Shown here: one piece after another, positions 6,970 to 16,205 of the stretch
Numbering within the stretch: position 1 is the first letter of the stretch
How the letters are laid out: each line of letters opens with the position of its first letter
Program-made: the position numbers and the translations under genes
DNA from: an uncultured Sutterella sp.
Lineage (GTDB): Bacteria > Pseudomonadota > Gammaproteobacteria > Burkholderiales > Burkholderiaceae_F
Assembly (NCBI GenBank): GCA_949287305.1
Contig: CASEFX010000036.1
Span: 1 to 64,000 of the forward strand
Length of the DNA stretch: 64,000 nt
Direction: 5' to 3'
The notes under the pieces: generated by a model
The model's input: only the letters and a program-made list of their open reading frames with translations
Database searches by the model: none
Told to the model about the DNA's origin: nothing

Positions 6970-9900
6970 TCAGGCGGCAAGAAGCGCGAGAATTTCGTCG
7001 CGCGAGAGGCGGCTCGAGACGTCCGAACCTTCGAGAAGCGCGTCGGCGAGCGACTTCTTCGTTTCGTGGAGCGTCAGGATGCGCTCTTCGATCGTGTCCT
7101 CGGCGATGAGGCGGTAGATCGTGACCGGGTTCTTCTGTCCGATGCGGTAGGCGCGGTCCGAAGCCTGATCCTCGACGGCAGGGTTCCACCAGGGATCGAG
7201 ATGCACGACGTAGTCGGCGGCCGTGAGGTTGAGCCCCGTCCCGCCCGCCTTGAGACTGATGAGAAAGAGCGGCGCCGTGCCCGTCTGGAAGGTTTCAACG
7301 AGGGCCTTTCGCTCCTTCGCGGGCGTCGCCCCGTCAAGGTAGAGATAGTCGATGCCGCGCTCTTCGAGCTCTTGCCGGATGAGGGCGAGGTGGCTCGTAA
7401 ACTGGCTGAAGACCAGCGTTCGATGCCCGCCCGACATCAGGTCGGAGACGAGGTCGAGGAAGGCCTCCGACTTTGAGGAGGCGAAAGAGAGACTCTCGTC
7501 GACCAACTTCGGGTGGCAGACGGCGCGGCGCAGTTTCGTAAGTTCGGCGAGCGCCTCAAAGGACGTGATGGCCCCCGCTTCGAGACCGTCCGCCGCGCGT
7601 TTGCGAAGCGTTTCGTAGAGCGCACGTTCGTCGTCCGACAACGTGACGCGAAGCGTGATTTCCGTCTTCTCAGGCAATTCTTCGAGCACTTCCGCCTTGG
7701 TGCGGCGAAGGAGGAAGGGCGAGATGAGTCGCTTCAGCTTCCTCTGGCGGTCGCGGTCCCGACCCTTTTCGATCGGCACGATGTAGCGCTCGGAGAAATC
7801 CTCGTAGCTTCCGAGCAGTCCCGGATTCGCGAATTCGAAGAGATTCCAGATTTCGCTCAGGTGGTTTTGCAAGGGCGTCCCCGTCAAAAGCACCCGCGCG
7901 TCGCTTGTGAGCCGCATGGCGGCCTTCGACATCTTGGCGCCGCGGTTTTTGATCGTGTGCGCTTCGTCGAGGACGGTCGTCGCCCAGGTGCGCGAAGCGA
8001 GCAGATCCGCTTCCGACGTGAGCACCCCGTAGGTGACGAGAAGAACGTCGTTTCGTCCGGCCTTCTTCACGGCCGCCGCGCGGTCCGACTCGCGGTTGAA
8101 GACCTTGACTTTCAATCCCGGCGCAAAGCGCGCGATCTCCTCCACCCAGTTGTAGAGGACCGCCGCGGGCGTCACGATGAGGGCGGGACCTTCCTTCGCG
8201 CGCGCGAGAAGGAGCGCGATCGTCTGCACGGTCTTGCCGAGCCCCATGTCGTCCGCAAGGAGCGCCCCCGCGCCCCAGGAAGAGAGCCTCAGGAGCCACT
8301 CGAAACCTTCCGTCTGATAGTCGCGAAGTTCCGCGCGCAGACCTTCGGGCACTTTGGGCACAAGCGTTTCGGCCGCCTCGATGCGCTTCACGACCGTTTG
8401 GAAGGCCTTGTCCGTCTTGAGCGCCATGCCCTCTTCGCGGAGTTCCTCCAACAGTCCCGCCCGGAAGGCGGAGACCTTCACCTCGTTTTTCTTTTCTTCG
8501 AGCGACACGCCTTCGAGGCGCTCGAGCGCCCGGCGGAAGGAGTCGGTGAGCGCCACGTACTCCTTGTCGCTCAGCCGAATGAAGTTGCCCTCAGCCGAAC
8601 GGATGCGATTTAAAAGGTCCGCGACCGTGAGGACCGAGCGGTCGTCCAGCTTGGCGCCGCCCTTCATTTCGAACCAGGAGCCGAGGCTCGTGAGGCTCAA
8701 TTCAAAATTCTCAAAGGAAAGGGGCGAGTGCCGCACGACGATCTTTTCGTCTTCGGGCCACTCGAGCACGGCTTCCTTCGGATGCGCGCGCACGGCGTCG
8801 AGCAATTCAAGCGTTTCGCGAAGCGGCGCGTTCCAGCCGGTGTCTTCCTCGCGCACGTCGTCCAGCGCCGCGAGAGCCGCTTCCATGGTTTCCCAATTCT
8901 TCGCTTCGGTTTTGAGATCGCGCACGACCTGCAGAGCTTTGCCCTGCACGTTGAAAGCGACGGCTTCTTCGCCCAGGCCCGGTCGGCACACGAGTCTCTC
9001 CTTCGCGAGCGGCCGAACCATCGCCGTGATGCGGAAGCGATCGCCCTCGGGACGCACGCGGAAGGTGATGCGGGCGTCGCCCTTCTTTTTCTCGAGCGCC
9101 TTCGACTGCTTCAAAAGGTCCGAGAGCACGGGCGTGCGGCTCGAGAGGGTTTCAAGGTACTTCGTGAGGCGCGTCTTCGCTTCATGCGGGAAGGTGAAGC
9201 GCTCCCCTTCGGTCGCCTTCACGATTTCGCGTTCTTCCTTCGAAGGCCGCACCACGACGACCGCGCCGTCGGGTCGGTCCTGCACGTCGCAGGAAAGCCC
9301 CCCGTGGAAGTCGTCCGAAAGGTTCGAATGTACGGCGTACCCTTCCTCCCCTTCCGTGACGAAGAGGCTGAACGGCTCCTCCACCACTTCCAGGCGTCGA
9401 TCGGGGTCTGCGGCGTCGAATACGCGCTTGCAGCCGACGAGCTCGGGGAAGGCGTCGTAAATGTCGATCGCCCAAAGGTTTTTCTTCTCGTACGGGTGAT
9501 AAACGGTCTGCGCGACGCGCAGATCCCGCTCGTCCATCGCCTCGTGACCCTTGGCAAAGGCGGAGATGGTCAAGGGCGACCCCTTGCTCCAGGTGAGACC
9601 GTCGTCCTTCGTTTTTCGGAGTCGAAGCGAGAGTTCCCGGCTCCGGCGGTCCCAGAGATAGGCGACGGCCGTGCGCGCAGCCCCCGTCGCCGCGGTCTTT
9701 TTGACGGCTTCGGCCGTCTTGCCGAGTCCCTCGAGACGCTCGAGGAGCATTTCCCAGGGAGCCTTCTTTTCGTAGCGCGGCAGGAGGGCGGGCATGCGGA
9801 ACTTCTCGGCGTACTCCGCCTCCTTCTCGTCGCGGAACGCTCGGGCGGCTTCCGCACAGAAGGCGCCCCAAACGGAGGAAAGTCGACTCGGACGGACGGG

Positions 9901-11142
9901 CAAAACGTAGTTCTGCTCGTGCCGGAAGGCGTAGAGAGCAATGATGGTGAGGAGAGCCGAAAGAGAAGAACCGGGTTGATCCAACGTCAAATCCGCGTGC
10001 CGCGCCATGTCGTTGATGAGAAGCAGCGGGATCTCCTGCGAAAGTCCGTGCTTCAACAGAATCTTGAGCGCGTCGAAGTCGTTTGTCTCCGCCACCTTCT
10101 TGAGGCCGAGCAACTGCGTCATCTTGCGGATGACCTTCGGATCCTCGCGGTTGAGGTAGAGCGTGATCCCGTAGAACCAGTTGAGCTCGGGATCCTCGTC
10201 GAAAAGACGCTTGCGCCCGCCCCGATAGATTTTGAGCGCCTTCTCAAAGGCCGCGAGCGCCGCGGTCGGATCGTTCTTTTCGGCGAGCGCAACGATCCCT
10301 TCGAGCGCGTGCGACCAAGCGCTTCCCCGGGTTTTCGCCAGAACCGCCCGGGGATTCCCGTGCACGAGAAACTCTTCCTGAAAGAGGAACCAGTCGTGCA
10401 CGGCCGCACCGGTTTCCGCGCTTTTGAAGGAAGCGAGGAAGATCTTTATGCCTTCGTCCCCCCAGAGTTCCTTCACGTCTCGGTTCGGCCGACTGCTCCG
10501 CAAGTACTCGTACAAGCCGTTCAGGAAATCATCGGGCAGCAGGGATGCGAGGGGACGATAGGCTTCCTTTTTGACCGCCAGAGCGATCATCACAATCCCG
10601 AACTTCTTTCCCAAAGCGAAGAGCATCTCCTCGCTGATACGCTTCCAGTACGAGAGCGCCTCCTCCGTTTGACCGGCCTGTGCGGCGTCAATTCCGAGCA
10701 AGAACGGAAGGACGGCGAGCCTCATGTTTGCAGCGCAGAAGGTTTCCTGTCGGCACTCTTCAAACCAATAGGCGGCGTAGCAACGGCTCTTGTGTGCCAA
10801 ATCCAACACGTCTTTGGCCGTAACGGACTCCAACAGCAGCCCGAAGCCGCGAGCGGTCAGATCGTATCCCTCTTCCCAATGGAAATACGCGCCCGGATTC
10901 AGATTCTCCACCCAACCGTTGTCGATAGCTTTCCAAAGGATCTCGAGCGTGCGGGACCGTGCAATGCCGAGATTGTCGAGCAGAAGCTGCAGGTTGCCCG
11001 AGGAATGTTCTCCGCCTCCGAAGAGACATACGGCGAGAAGCGAGAGCATCTCCTCCCGGGTCGCCGGTTGGGGAGCGGAAGGCTGTCTGCGGTTGAGGGA
11101 TCGGGGCACGTTGAACTCCAATGAACGCAAGAGAACCGTCAT
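6970..11142 (-). CDS. SNF2-family DEAD/H helicase-like ATPase
   Basis: A 1390-residue SNF2/Rad54-type DNA translocase. The C-terminal third has the full motif set: motif I DDMGLGKT (about 960), DEAH box LDEAHTIKN (about 1057), motif III LLTGTPLQN, motif IV FSQFTSHL, motif V GGTGLNLT and motif VI DRAYRIGQ. The N-terminal 900 residues are mostly helical with no domain I can name; bacterial SNF2 proteins often have SWIM-type or unknown N-termini. Such proteins are linked to DNA repair and transcription recycling (RapA, HepA). The first start (11142) lacks a clear ribosome binding site, so the true N-terminus may be slightly downstream. It stands alone, divergent from the META lipoprotein. Confidence 0.88.
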   Translation of the reverse strand: MTVLLRSLEFNVPRSLNRRQPSAPQPATREEMLSLLAVCLFGGGEHSSGNLQLLLDNLGIARSRTLEILWKAIDNGWVENLNPGAYFHWEEGYDLTARGFGLLLESVTAKDVLDLAHKSRCYAAYWFEECRQETFCAANMRLAVLPFLLGIDAAQAGQTEEALSYWKRISEEMLFALGKKFGIVMIALAVKKEAYRPLASLLPDDFLNGLYEYLRSSRPNRDVKELWGDEGIKIFLASFKSAETGAAVHDWFLFQEEFLVHGNPRAVLAKTRGSAWSHALEGIVALAEKNDPTAALAAFEKALKIYRGGRKRLFDEDPELNWFYGITLYLNREDPKVIRKMTQLLGLKKVAETNDFDALKILLKHGLSQEIPLLLINDMARHADLTLDQPGSSLSALLTIIALYAFRHEQNYVLPVRPSRLSSVWGAFCAEAARAFRDEKEAEYAEKFRMPALLPRYEKKAPWEMLLERLEGLGKTAEAVKKTAATGAARTAVAYLWDRRSRELSLRLRKTKDDGLTWSKGSPLTISAFAKGHEAMDERDLRVAQTVYHPYEKKNLWAIDIYDAFPELVGCKRVFDAADPDRRLEVVEEPFSLFVTEGEEGYAVHSNLSDDFHGGLSCDVQDRPDGAVVVVRPSKEEREIVKATEGERFTFPHEAKTRLTKYLETLSSRTPVLSDLLKQSKALEKKKGDARITFRVRPEGDRFRITAMVRPLAKERLVCRPGLGEEAVAFNVQGKALQVVRDLKTEAKNWETMEAALAALDDVREEDTGWNAPLRETLELLDAVRAHPKEAVLEWPEDEKIVVRHSPLSFENFELSLTSLGSWFEMKGGAKLDDRSVLTVADLLNRIRSAEGNFIRLSDKEYVALTDSFRRALERLEGVSLEEKKNEVKVSAFRAGLLEELREEGMALKTDKAFQTVVKRIEAAETLVPKVPEGLRAELRDYQTEGFEWLLRLSSWGAGALLADDMGLGKTVQTIALLLARAKEGPALIVTPAAVLYNWVEEIARFAPGLKVKVFNRESDRAAAVKKAGRNDVLLVTYGVLTSEADLLASRTWATTVLDEAHTIKNRGAKMSKAAMRLTSDARVLLTGTPLQNHLSEIWNLFEFANPGLLGSYEDFSERYIVPIEKGRDRDRQRKLKRLISPFLLRRTKAEVLEELPEKTEITLRVTLSDDERALYETLRKRAADGLEAGAITSFEALAELTKLRRAVCHPKLVDESLSFASSKSEAFLDLVSDLMSGGHRTLVFSQFTSHLALIRQELEERGIDYLYLDGATPAKERKALVETFQTGTAPLFLISLKAGGTGLNLTAADYVVHLDPWWNPAVEDQASDRAYRIGQKNPVTIYRLIAEDTIEERILTLHETKKSLADALLEGSDVSSRLSRDEILALLAA

Positions 11143-11278
11143 TATTGCAGAGCGCCGCCCCGCGTGCGCTTCGACGGTGCTTGCGATTCGAAACGTTTCG
11201 TCATGCCTTTTGCGAAGGTCCTCCGCTAGAATGCCCGCAGTATCGTCAAAAACCTTCTTTTATCAAAGGAATTCCCTC

Positions 11279-11695
11279 ATGCACAGCGCCTTCCGTTTCG
11301 CTCTCGTCGCCTCCTCCGCTCTTTTGCTCTCCGCCTGCGCGACCTGGGGGTCCGACATCGGCGACGCCCTTGCGGGCCGCACGTTCGAGTGGGACGCCTC
11401 CGCCGTCGCCCCGGCCGAAAAGACGCCCTCCCTCACCTTCTCCGAAGAAGGCCGCGTCTCGGGCGTTTCGGGCTGCAACCGCGTGATGGGCTCCTTCAAG
11501 GCGGAAGACGGCAAGTTCACCTTCTCGCAGATGGGCACCACCATGATGATGTGCTCGCCCGACTCCATGAAGGTCGAACAGGCGTTCCTCGAAAACCTCG
11601 GCAAGACCCAAGGCGCCTCCCTCACCGAAGAAGGCGTGCTCGTCCTCACGGACGCTTCGGGCGCGGAACTCATGCGCCTCACGCCCGCGAAGTAA
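11279..11695 (+). CDS. META-domain (HslJ-like) lipoprotein
   Basis: A 138-residue predicted outer or inner membrane lipoprotein. The leader ends in the lipobox LLSAC with Cys20 as the lipidation site. The mature part matches the META domain: a GRTFEW entry, GxSGCNRVMGSF, and MGTTMMMC followed by a helical FLENLGKT segment. META proteins (HslJ in E. coli) are linked to stress and novobiocin tolerance, with no known enzyme activity. AAGGA at 11266-11270 sets the start, 8 bp upstream. A -10-like TAGAAT is at 11227-11232. Confidence 0.85.
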   Translation: MHSAFRFALVASSALLLSACATWGSDIGDALAGRTFEWDASAVAPAEKTPSLTFSEEGRVSGVSGCNRVMGSFKAEDGKFTFSQMGTTMMMCSPDSMKVEQAFLENLGKTQGASLTEEGVLVLTDASGAELMRLTPAK

Positions 11696-11712
11696 TTCGA
11701 CTTCTCCTTACC

Positions 11713-11748
11713 AAAACGGGGACCGCCGACGCCGACGGTCCCCGTTTT
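11713..11748. terminator. Bidirectional intrinsic terminator
   Basis: A 13-bp perfect stem starting AAAACGGGGACCG and ending CGGTCCCCGTTTT separates the convergent META and polA genes. A/T runs on both sides allow use on both strands. Confidence 0.85.
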
Positions 11749-11766
11749 CATTGTGAGGTTTGAAAC

Positions 11767-14550
11767 TCAGTGCGCTTCGCCCCAGTTGGCGCCCGCGCCC
11801 ACTTCGGCGAGAAGCGGCACTCGCAGTTGCGCGACGCCCGCCATGATCGCGGGAAGCTTTTCCATGACGACCGCCTTCTCTTCCTCGGGCACTTCGAGAA
11901 TCAGTTCGTCGTGCACCTGCAGGATGAGTTTGGAGGCGAGTCCGTCCGCATCGAGCCACTCGGCCACGCGGCACATGGCGAGCTTGATGAGGTCCGCGGC
12001 CGTTCCCTGCATCGGGGCGTTGATGGCGGCGCGCTCGGCCGCCTGCCGCACGGGCGCGCGGTTCGATTCGATGTCGGGAAGCCACAGGCGGCGCCCGAAC
12101 TCCGTCTCGACGAAACCCCGCTCGTGCGCTTCGCTTCGCATCCGCTCCATGTAGCGCTTCACGCCCTGATAGCGCGTGAAGTACTTGTCGATGTAGGCCT
12201 TCGCCACCCTGCGGTCGAGACCGAGGTTGCGCGCAAGCCCGAATTCGCTCATCCCGTAGATGAGTCCGAAGTTGATCACCTTCGCCATGCGGCGCTCGTC
12301 GGGCGTCACTTCTTCGACCTTGCGCCCGAAGACTTCCGCCGCGGTCGCGCGGTGAATGTCTTCGCCGCGCGCAAAGGCGGCGAGAAGCCCCTCGTCCCCC
12401 GAGAGGTGCGCCATGATGCGAAGTTCAATCTGCGAATAGTCGGCCGAAACGACGACGCACCCCGGTTTCGCAATGAAGGCTTCGCGCACGCGGCGGCCTT
12501 CTTCGGTGCGCACCGGAATGTTCTGCAGATTCGGATCCACGCTCGTCAAGCGTCCCGTCACGGCGGTCGCCTGACCGAAGGTCGTGTGGACGCGCCCGTC
12601 GCGCGCGCTCACCATCTTCGGGAGCTTGTCGAGGTAGGTCCCGCGAAGCTTGGTGAGTCGACGGTGCTCGAGAATGATCTTCGGGAGGGGATAGTCGTAG
12701 GCGAGTTCGGTCAGGACCTCCTCGTTCGTCGAATACCCGCCCGTGGCGGTCTTCTTCTTGGCGGGAAGGCCCATTTCCTCGAAGAGCACCTGCGAGAGCT
12801 GCATGGGGCTCGCAAGATTGAAGGCGTGGCCCGCGAGTTCGTGGGCCTCCTTTTCAAGCGCGTCGATGCGAAGCGTGAGTTCGGCGCTCTGTTCCGCCAG
12901 GCGCTTCACGTCGATGTCGACGCCGTTTTCCTCCATCCGGTAGAGAACGCGAAGAAGCGGACGCTCGATCGTCCGGTAGATCGTCTCGAGCCGTTCGTCG
13001 TCGGCGAGTTCGCCCGCGAGCACGCTCCAGAGCGCGCGCAGACACCCCACCTCTTCGGCGAGAAGCCGCCAGAGATGATCCCCGTCCTCAAAGAAGTCGC
13101 GCGCAGGACGGCGCTTCGCGCCCTTCCCGAAAATCGATTCGCGCGCGGGCAGAAGACGCCCGAGGCGTCGGGCGGCGAGCTTTCCTTCGTCGTGCGGCAG
13201 GTGCGCTTCGAGGACGTAGCTCATCAGCATCGTGTCGTCGAGCGTGCCGCCCACCGTGATGCCTTCGCGGCCCAGGTAATGGAGCGCCGTCTTCGCGTCG
13301 TGGATCACCTTCGGCGTATCGGACGCAAACCACGCGCCGAAGGTTTCGACGAAGGCCGCCTTGTCAAAGAGGTCCAAGGGAAGAACGTAGTTCACGAGGG
13401 GCTGCAGCGAAAAGGCGACCCCCACCCAGTCGGCCTCGTCGGGCGTTCCTTCCCAGAGGAAGGAAAGCGCCACGGGCGATTCGCCCTCGTAGGCGGTGAG
13501 CGCTTCGAGGACCTTCCCCCAACCGCCGGGGAGGATCTTTTCGTAGAGCATTTCGTCGGGAAGGCCCGCTTCGAGGAAGGCGGACGCCTCGCGACGCGGC
13601 GCGGGCTTTGCCTCTTCGAAGGCGGTCGAAACGGCCGCCGCCTTAAGGGCGTCCTCGAGCGTCGCCTGCGCGGGCGGCGCATCAAAGGAGAGGCCGCCCG
13701 GGGCCGCGCGGTTCAGGGTCGACACCGACATTTCCCAACGGCGCGCGAAGGCGGCGGTCGCCTCCGGATCGGCGGGCTTCACGAGGAGTTCGCGGACGTC
13801 CTCGACGCCGGGCACCTCGCAGTCGCACTTGATCGTGACAAGCGCGCGGGCGTCTTCGAGGAAGGGAAGACCCGCGCGGAGGTTCTCGCCGATCTTTCCC
13901 TTCACCTCGGGCGCGTGCTCGACGACACCGTCGAGCGACCCGTACTCGGCGATCCACTTCGCCGCCGTCTTGGGGCCGCACTTTTCAATGCCCGGCACGT
14001 TGTCGACCTTGTCGCCCATGAGCGCGAGGTAGTCGATGATGCGTTCGGGATAGACCCCGTACTTCTCCATCACGCCCTCGCGGTCGTAGAACTTGTTGTT
14101 CATGGTGTTGAGAAGGACGGTACGGTCGTTCACGAGCTGCGCCATGTCCTTGTCGCCCGTCGCGATGACGGCGTCAAGGCCCAGCGCTTCGGCGCGTTTT
14201 GCGAGCGTTGCGATCACATCGTCGGCTTCGACGCCCGAAACCGAGAGGATCGGCCAGCCGAGCTTTTCGACGATTTCGCGAAGCGGCCCGATCTGCACGC
14301 GCAGGTCGTCGGGCATGGGCGGGCGGTTCGCCTTGTATTCGGGGAAGCGTTCGTGACGGAAGTTGCGCCCGGGCGCGTCGAAGACGATCGCCGCGTATTC
14401 GGGCTTCGTGAGGCTCCAGACCTTGCCGAGCATCCCGAGAAAACCCTTCATGGCTCCGGTCGGTTCGTTCGCGCTCGTACGCAGGTCGGGAAGACCGTGG
14501 TAGGCGCGGAAAAGGTAGTTGGAGCCGTCGATCAGTAGAATTTTGGCCAT
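11767..14550 (-). CDS. polA: DNA polymerase I, proofreading domain degenerate
   Basis: A 927-residue polymerase for lagging-strand maturation and repair synthesis. The N-terminal 5'-3' exonuclease (about 1-290) begins LLIDGSNYLFRAYHG and keeps its acidic sites (VSGVEADDVI, ATGDKDMAQL). The polymerase domain has motif A DYSQIELR, motif B KVINFGLIYGMSEFG and motif C QVHDEL. The middle 3'-5' exonuclease fold is present, but its carboxylates are not: the DTE of E. coli (D355, E357) aligns with SFL (about residue 360), D424 with Ala, and D501 with Glu. Proofreading is therefore probably lost, as in Taq-type enzymes. The 3' end abuts a bidirectional terminator. Confidence 0.95.
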   Translation of the reverse strand: MAKILLIDGSNYLFRAYHGLPDLRTSANEPTGAMKGFLGMLGKVWSLTKPEYAAIVFDAPGRNFRHERFPEYKANRPPMPDDLRVQIGPLREIVEKLGWPILSVSGVEADDVIATLAKRAEALGLDAVIATGDKDMAQLVNDRTVLLNTMNNKFYDREGVMEKYGVYPERIIDYLALMGDKVDNVPGIEKCGPKTAAKWIAEYGSLDGVVEHAPEVKGKIGENLRAGLPFLEDARALVTIKCDCEVPGVEDVRELLVKPADPEATAAFARRWEMSVSTLNRAAPGGLSFDAPPAQATLEDALKAAAVSTAFEEAKPAPRREASAFLEAGLPDEMLYEKILPGGWGKVLEALTAYEGESPVALSFLWEGTPDEADWVGVAFSLQPLVNYVLPLDLFDKAAFVETFGAWFASDTPKVIHDAKTALHYLGREGITVGGTLDDTMLMSYVLEAHLPHDEGKLAARRLGRLLPARESIFGKGAKRRPARDFFEDGDHLWRLLAEEVGCLRALWSVLAGELADDERLETIYRTIERPLLRVLYRMEENGVDIDVKRLAEQSAELTLRIDALEKEAHELAGHAFNLASPMQLSQVLFEEMGLPAKKKTATGGYSTNEEVLTELAYDYPLPKIILEHRRLTKLRGTYLDKLPKMVSARDGRVHTTFGQATAVTGRLTSVDPNLQNIPVRTEEGRRVREAFIAKPGCVVVSADYSQIELRIMAHLSGDEGLLAAFARGEDIHRATAAEVFGRKVEEVTPDERRMAKVINFGLIYGMSEFGLARNLGLDRRVAKAYIDKYFTRYQGVKRYMERMRSEAHERGFVETEFGRRLWLPDIESNRAPVRQAAERAAINAPMQGTAADLIKLAMCRVAEWLDADGLASKLILQVHDELILEVPEEEKAVVMEKLPAIMAGVAQLRVPLLAEVGAGANWGEAH

Positions 14551-14693
14551 TTTGCATTCGTGGCGGAAAATCGCGATGGCGAAAGTATAGCGGGAAGCGT
14601 CCCGCCCTCCCCGCGCGGCAACGTTTTCTCACCCGGAAAACCCGGTTGCTTTGAACCGTCGGCGGGTTCGCCGTGGCAAAATAGAAGTGGGAC

Positions 14694-14712
14694 CCGGCCG
14701 TTCCGGCCGGGC
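14694..14712 (+). other. Leader hairpin of the DUF2782-like gene
   Basis: CCCGGCCG and CGGCCGGG arms pair around a two-base turn. It sits about 30 bp before the start codon of the next gene. It may be a 5'-UTR stem; no T-run follows. Confidence 0.3.
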
Positions 14713-14743
14713 AGCATCCCCTTCTACAAAAAAGAGAAAATCC

Positions 14744-15175
14744 ATGCGCAAGATTTGGTGCACACTCCTCACGCTCGGCTCCTTCGCGGCGACCGTGACC
14801 GCCGCTCCGCTCGACGCCCCGCCTCCCTACGCGGGCGACAGCGAGACGGTGCGCGAAACGTTGCCGCCGCCCAAGATCGTGCTCGAAAAGAAATCGCCCG
14901 AAGAGGGCATGTCGCTCGCCCCTTCGGAAGAAGACATCCGCAAGGCTCGGGAAGACCGTGAACGGGGCGTCGTCCCCAAGGTTCCCGAAAAGCGCACGAA
15001 GATCGAGGCCGTGCGCGACCAGGACAACCGCGTTACCGAATACGTGGTGACGCCGGGATCGACGCAGATCCCCTACACGATGGAAAACCGCGCCGAACGG
15101 CCCATCGACACGAGCCCGGGCGGCAACTCCCAGGGCACCCTCGGTACGCCGAAGTTCCTGCAGTTCGGCTGGTAA
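14744..15175 (+). CDS. DUF2782-like periplasmic protein
   Basis: A 143-residue small exported protein. It has a Sec leader (MRKIWCTLLTLGSFAATVTA/AP), a charged proline-rich middle, and a C-terminal block KIEAVRDQDNRVTEYVVTPG followed by IPYTMEN. That block resembles the DUF2782 pattern of an EEY strand, a V-x-P turn and a PYYLVD-like strand. DUF2782 genes lie beside polA in many Betaproteobacteria, and that synteny is seen here. AGAGA at 14733-14737 sets the start. The function is unknown in the family. Confidence 0.7.
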   Translation: MRKIWCTLLTLGSFAATVTAAPLDAPPPYAGDSETVRETLPPPKIVLEKKSPEEGMSLAPSEEDIRKAREDRERGVVPKVPEKRTKIEAVRDQDNRVTEYVVTPGSTQIPYTMENRAERPIDTSPGGNSQGTLGTPKFLQFGW

Positions 15176-15196
15176 TCCCGATTTCCCTTCGTTTCC

Positions 15197-15223
15197 GGCC
15201 GCCGGAATCCCGGCGGCCTTTTC
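15197..15223 (+). terminator. Intrinsic terminator
   Basis: A perfect 9-bp stem GGCCGCCGG/CCGGCGGCC with a four-base loop, followed by TTTT at 15219-15222. Confidence 0.8.
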
Positions 15224-15247
15224 CGTTCATTCTTCGCATTTTTCGTC

Positions 15248-16003
15248 ATGGCCCTTCCCGCCTCCCAAGGTCTCGTCTGGTTTCGCGAAGCCCTTCGGGC
15301 GCTCAAGAACCAACCCGTCGCCCTCTCTGGGATCGTCGTCTTCAACCTCCTCATGATGGGGATTCTCTCGAGCCTCCCCATCGTGGGACTCGTGCTTGCG
15401 TCGCTCTGGATGCCCTTCGGCGTCGTGCTCACGGCCGAAGGCGCGCGCGACGCGCTCGACGGACGCATTCCCCGCTACACGCCTTTGAAGGAAGCCTGGG
15501 CGAACCGCACGGGCCGCCTCGGACTCTTTACGGTCGGCATCGTCTCGGCCGTCGCCATGGAAATCATTTCGGCCGTCTTCGCGCTTCTCGGGCGCGACCA
15601 GATCGCCGCCTGGGTGATCGACGAACAGGGGATCTCCGTCGAGAGCGTTCTGGCGAACTTCCCTACGACGGCGGCCCTTGTTGCTCTTCTGCTCAACGTC
15701 CTTCTCTGGATGGCGACCACTTTTCCGCCGCTTCTCATTCACCGCGCGGGTCAGGCGCCGATGCAGAGCATCTTCTATTCCTTCTTCGGGATCCTCAAGA
15801 ACTGGGCGTCCGTCCTCGCCTTCGTTCTGGTGCTGGGCCTTCTCACCGCCGCCCTCTCGGCCGTGAGCGTCATGATCTCGATTGCGATCGGGATGCCCTC
15901 GGCCTGGGGCTACTTCACGCCCTTCATCGTCGTCTTCCTCACGTCCATCGCGCAGGCGGGCGTCTGGTCGATGTACCGGGACATCTTTCAGGGAAGCCGC
16001 TGA
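15248..16003 (+). CDS. BPSS1780-family membrane protein
   Basis: A 251-residue integral membrane protein with about six hydrophobic segments. The opening (ASQGLVWFREALRALKNQP) matches the family pattern of an amphipathic WxREAxxL helix before TM1. BPSS1780-type proteins occur near polA in Betaproteobacteria, which fits the location. No ribosome binding site is evident before the ATG and the function is unknown. A terminator lies between it and the preceding gene, so it probably has its own promoter in a very short gap, or is reached by read-through. Confidence 0.75.
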   Translation: MALPASQGLVWFREALRALKNQPVALSGIVVFNLLMMGILSSLPIVGLVLASLWMPFGVVLTAEGARDALDGRIPRYTPLKEAWANRTGRLGLFTVGIVSAVAMEIISAVFALLGRDQIAAWVIDEQGISVESVLANFPTTAALVALLLNVLLWMATTFPPLLIHRAGQAPMQSIFYSFFGILKNWASVLAFVLVLGLLTAALSAVSVMISIAIGMPSAWGYFTPFIVVFLTSIAQAGVWSMYRDIFQGSR

Positions 16004-16023
16004 GCCGGTTTTCCACTCACACG

Positions 16024-16054
16024 AAGGGGCGCCGCGGCGCCCCTTTTCTTTTTT
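16024..16054 (+). terminator. Intrinsic terminator
   Basis: A 22-bp perfect palindrome, AAGGGGCGCCG joined to its complement, is followed by TTCTTTTTT. Confidence 0.85.
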
Positions 16055-16074
16055 CCTGAACTACTCAACTCCGT

Positions 16075-16117
16075 TGTACACAATTTAGTTGACATTGACA
16101 GCAAATTTGTGTACACA
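16075..16117 (+). promoter_or_regulatory. Promoter with embedded inverted repeat, hicB-like gene
   Basis: TTGACA (16089-16094), a 17-bp spacer and TACACA (16112-16117) form a promoter candidate. It is framed by TGTACACAA (16075-16083) and its complement TTGTGTACA (16107-16115), so a dimeric repressor bound to both arms would cover the -35 and -10. HicB antitoxins autoregulate through such repeats. Confidence 0.6.
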
Positions 16118-16148
16118 TGCTCACGGAACCGGTTCATTTGACAAACCG

Positions 16149-16169
16149 AGGGAGGTGACGCCTCCCTCA
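16149..16169 (+). promoter_or_regulatory. Leader hairpin GAGGGAGG/CCTCCCTC
   Basis: An 8-bp stem with a TGACG loop encloses a strong Shine-Dalgarno-like GGGAGGTGA. No good start codon lies at the usual distance, so it may be a transcript stabiliser or the remnant of an upstream reading frame. Confidence 0.45.
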
Positions 16170-16205
16170 CCTTCTTCGAGCGAAATGTATTCAGGAAATA
16201 ACACC

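Noticed and set aside
8728-11124. Open rightward frame of about 798 codons
   Set aside because: Antisense to the SNF2 gene; no recognisable domain.
11770-14538. Open rightward frame of about 922 codons
   Set aside because: Exactly antisense to polA, which has all polymerase motifs.
16055-16184. Possible HicA toxin gene upstream of the HicB-like gene
   Set aside because: All frames are broken; the ATG at 16117 reads only about a dozen codons.
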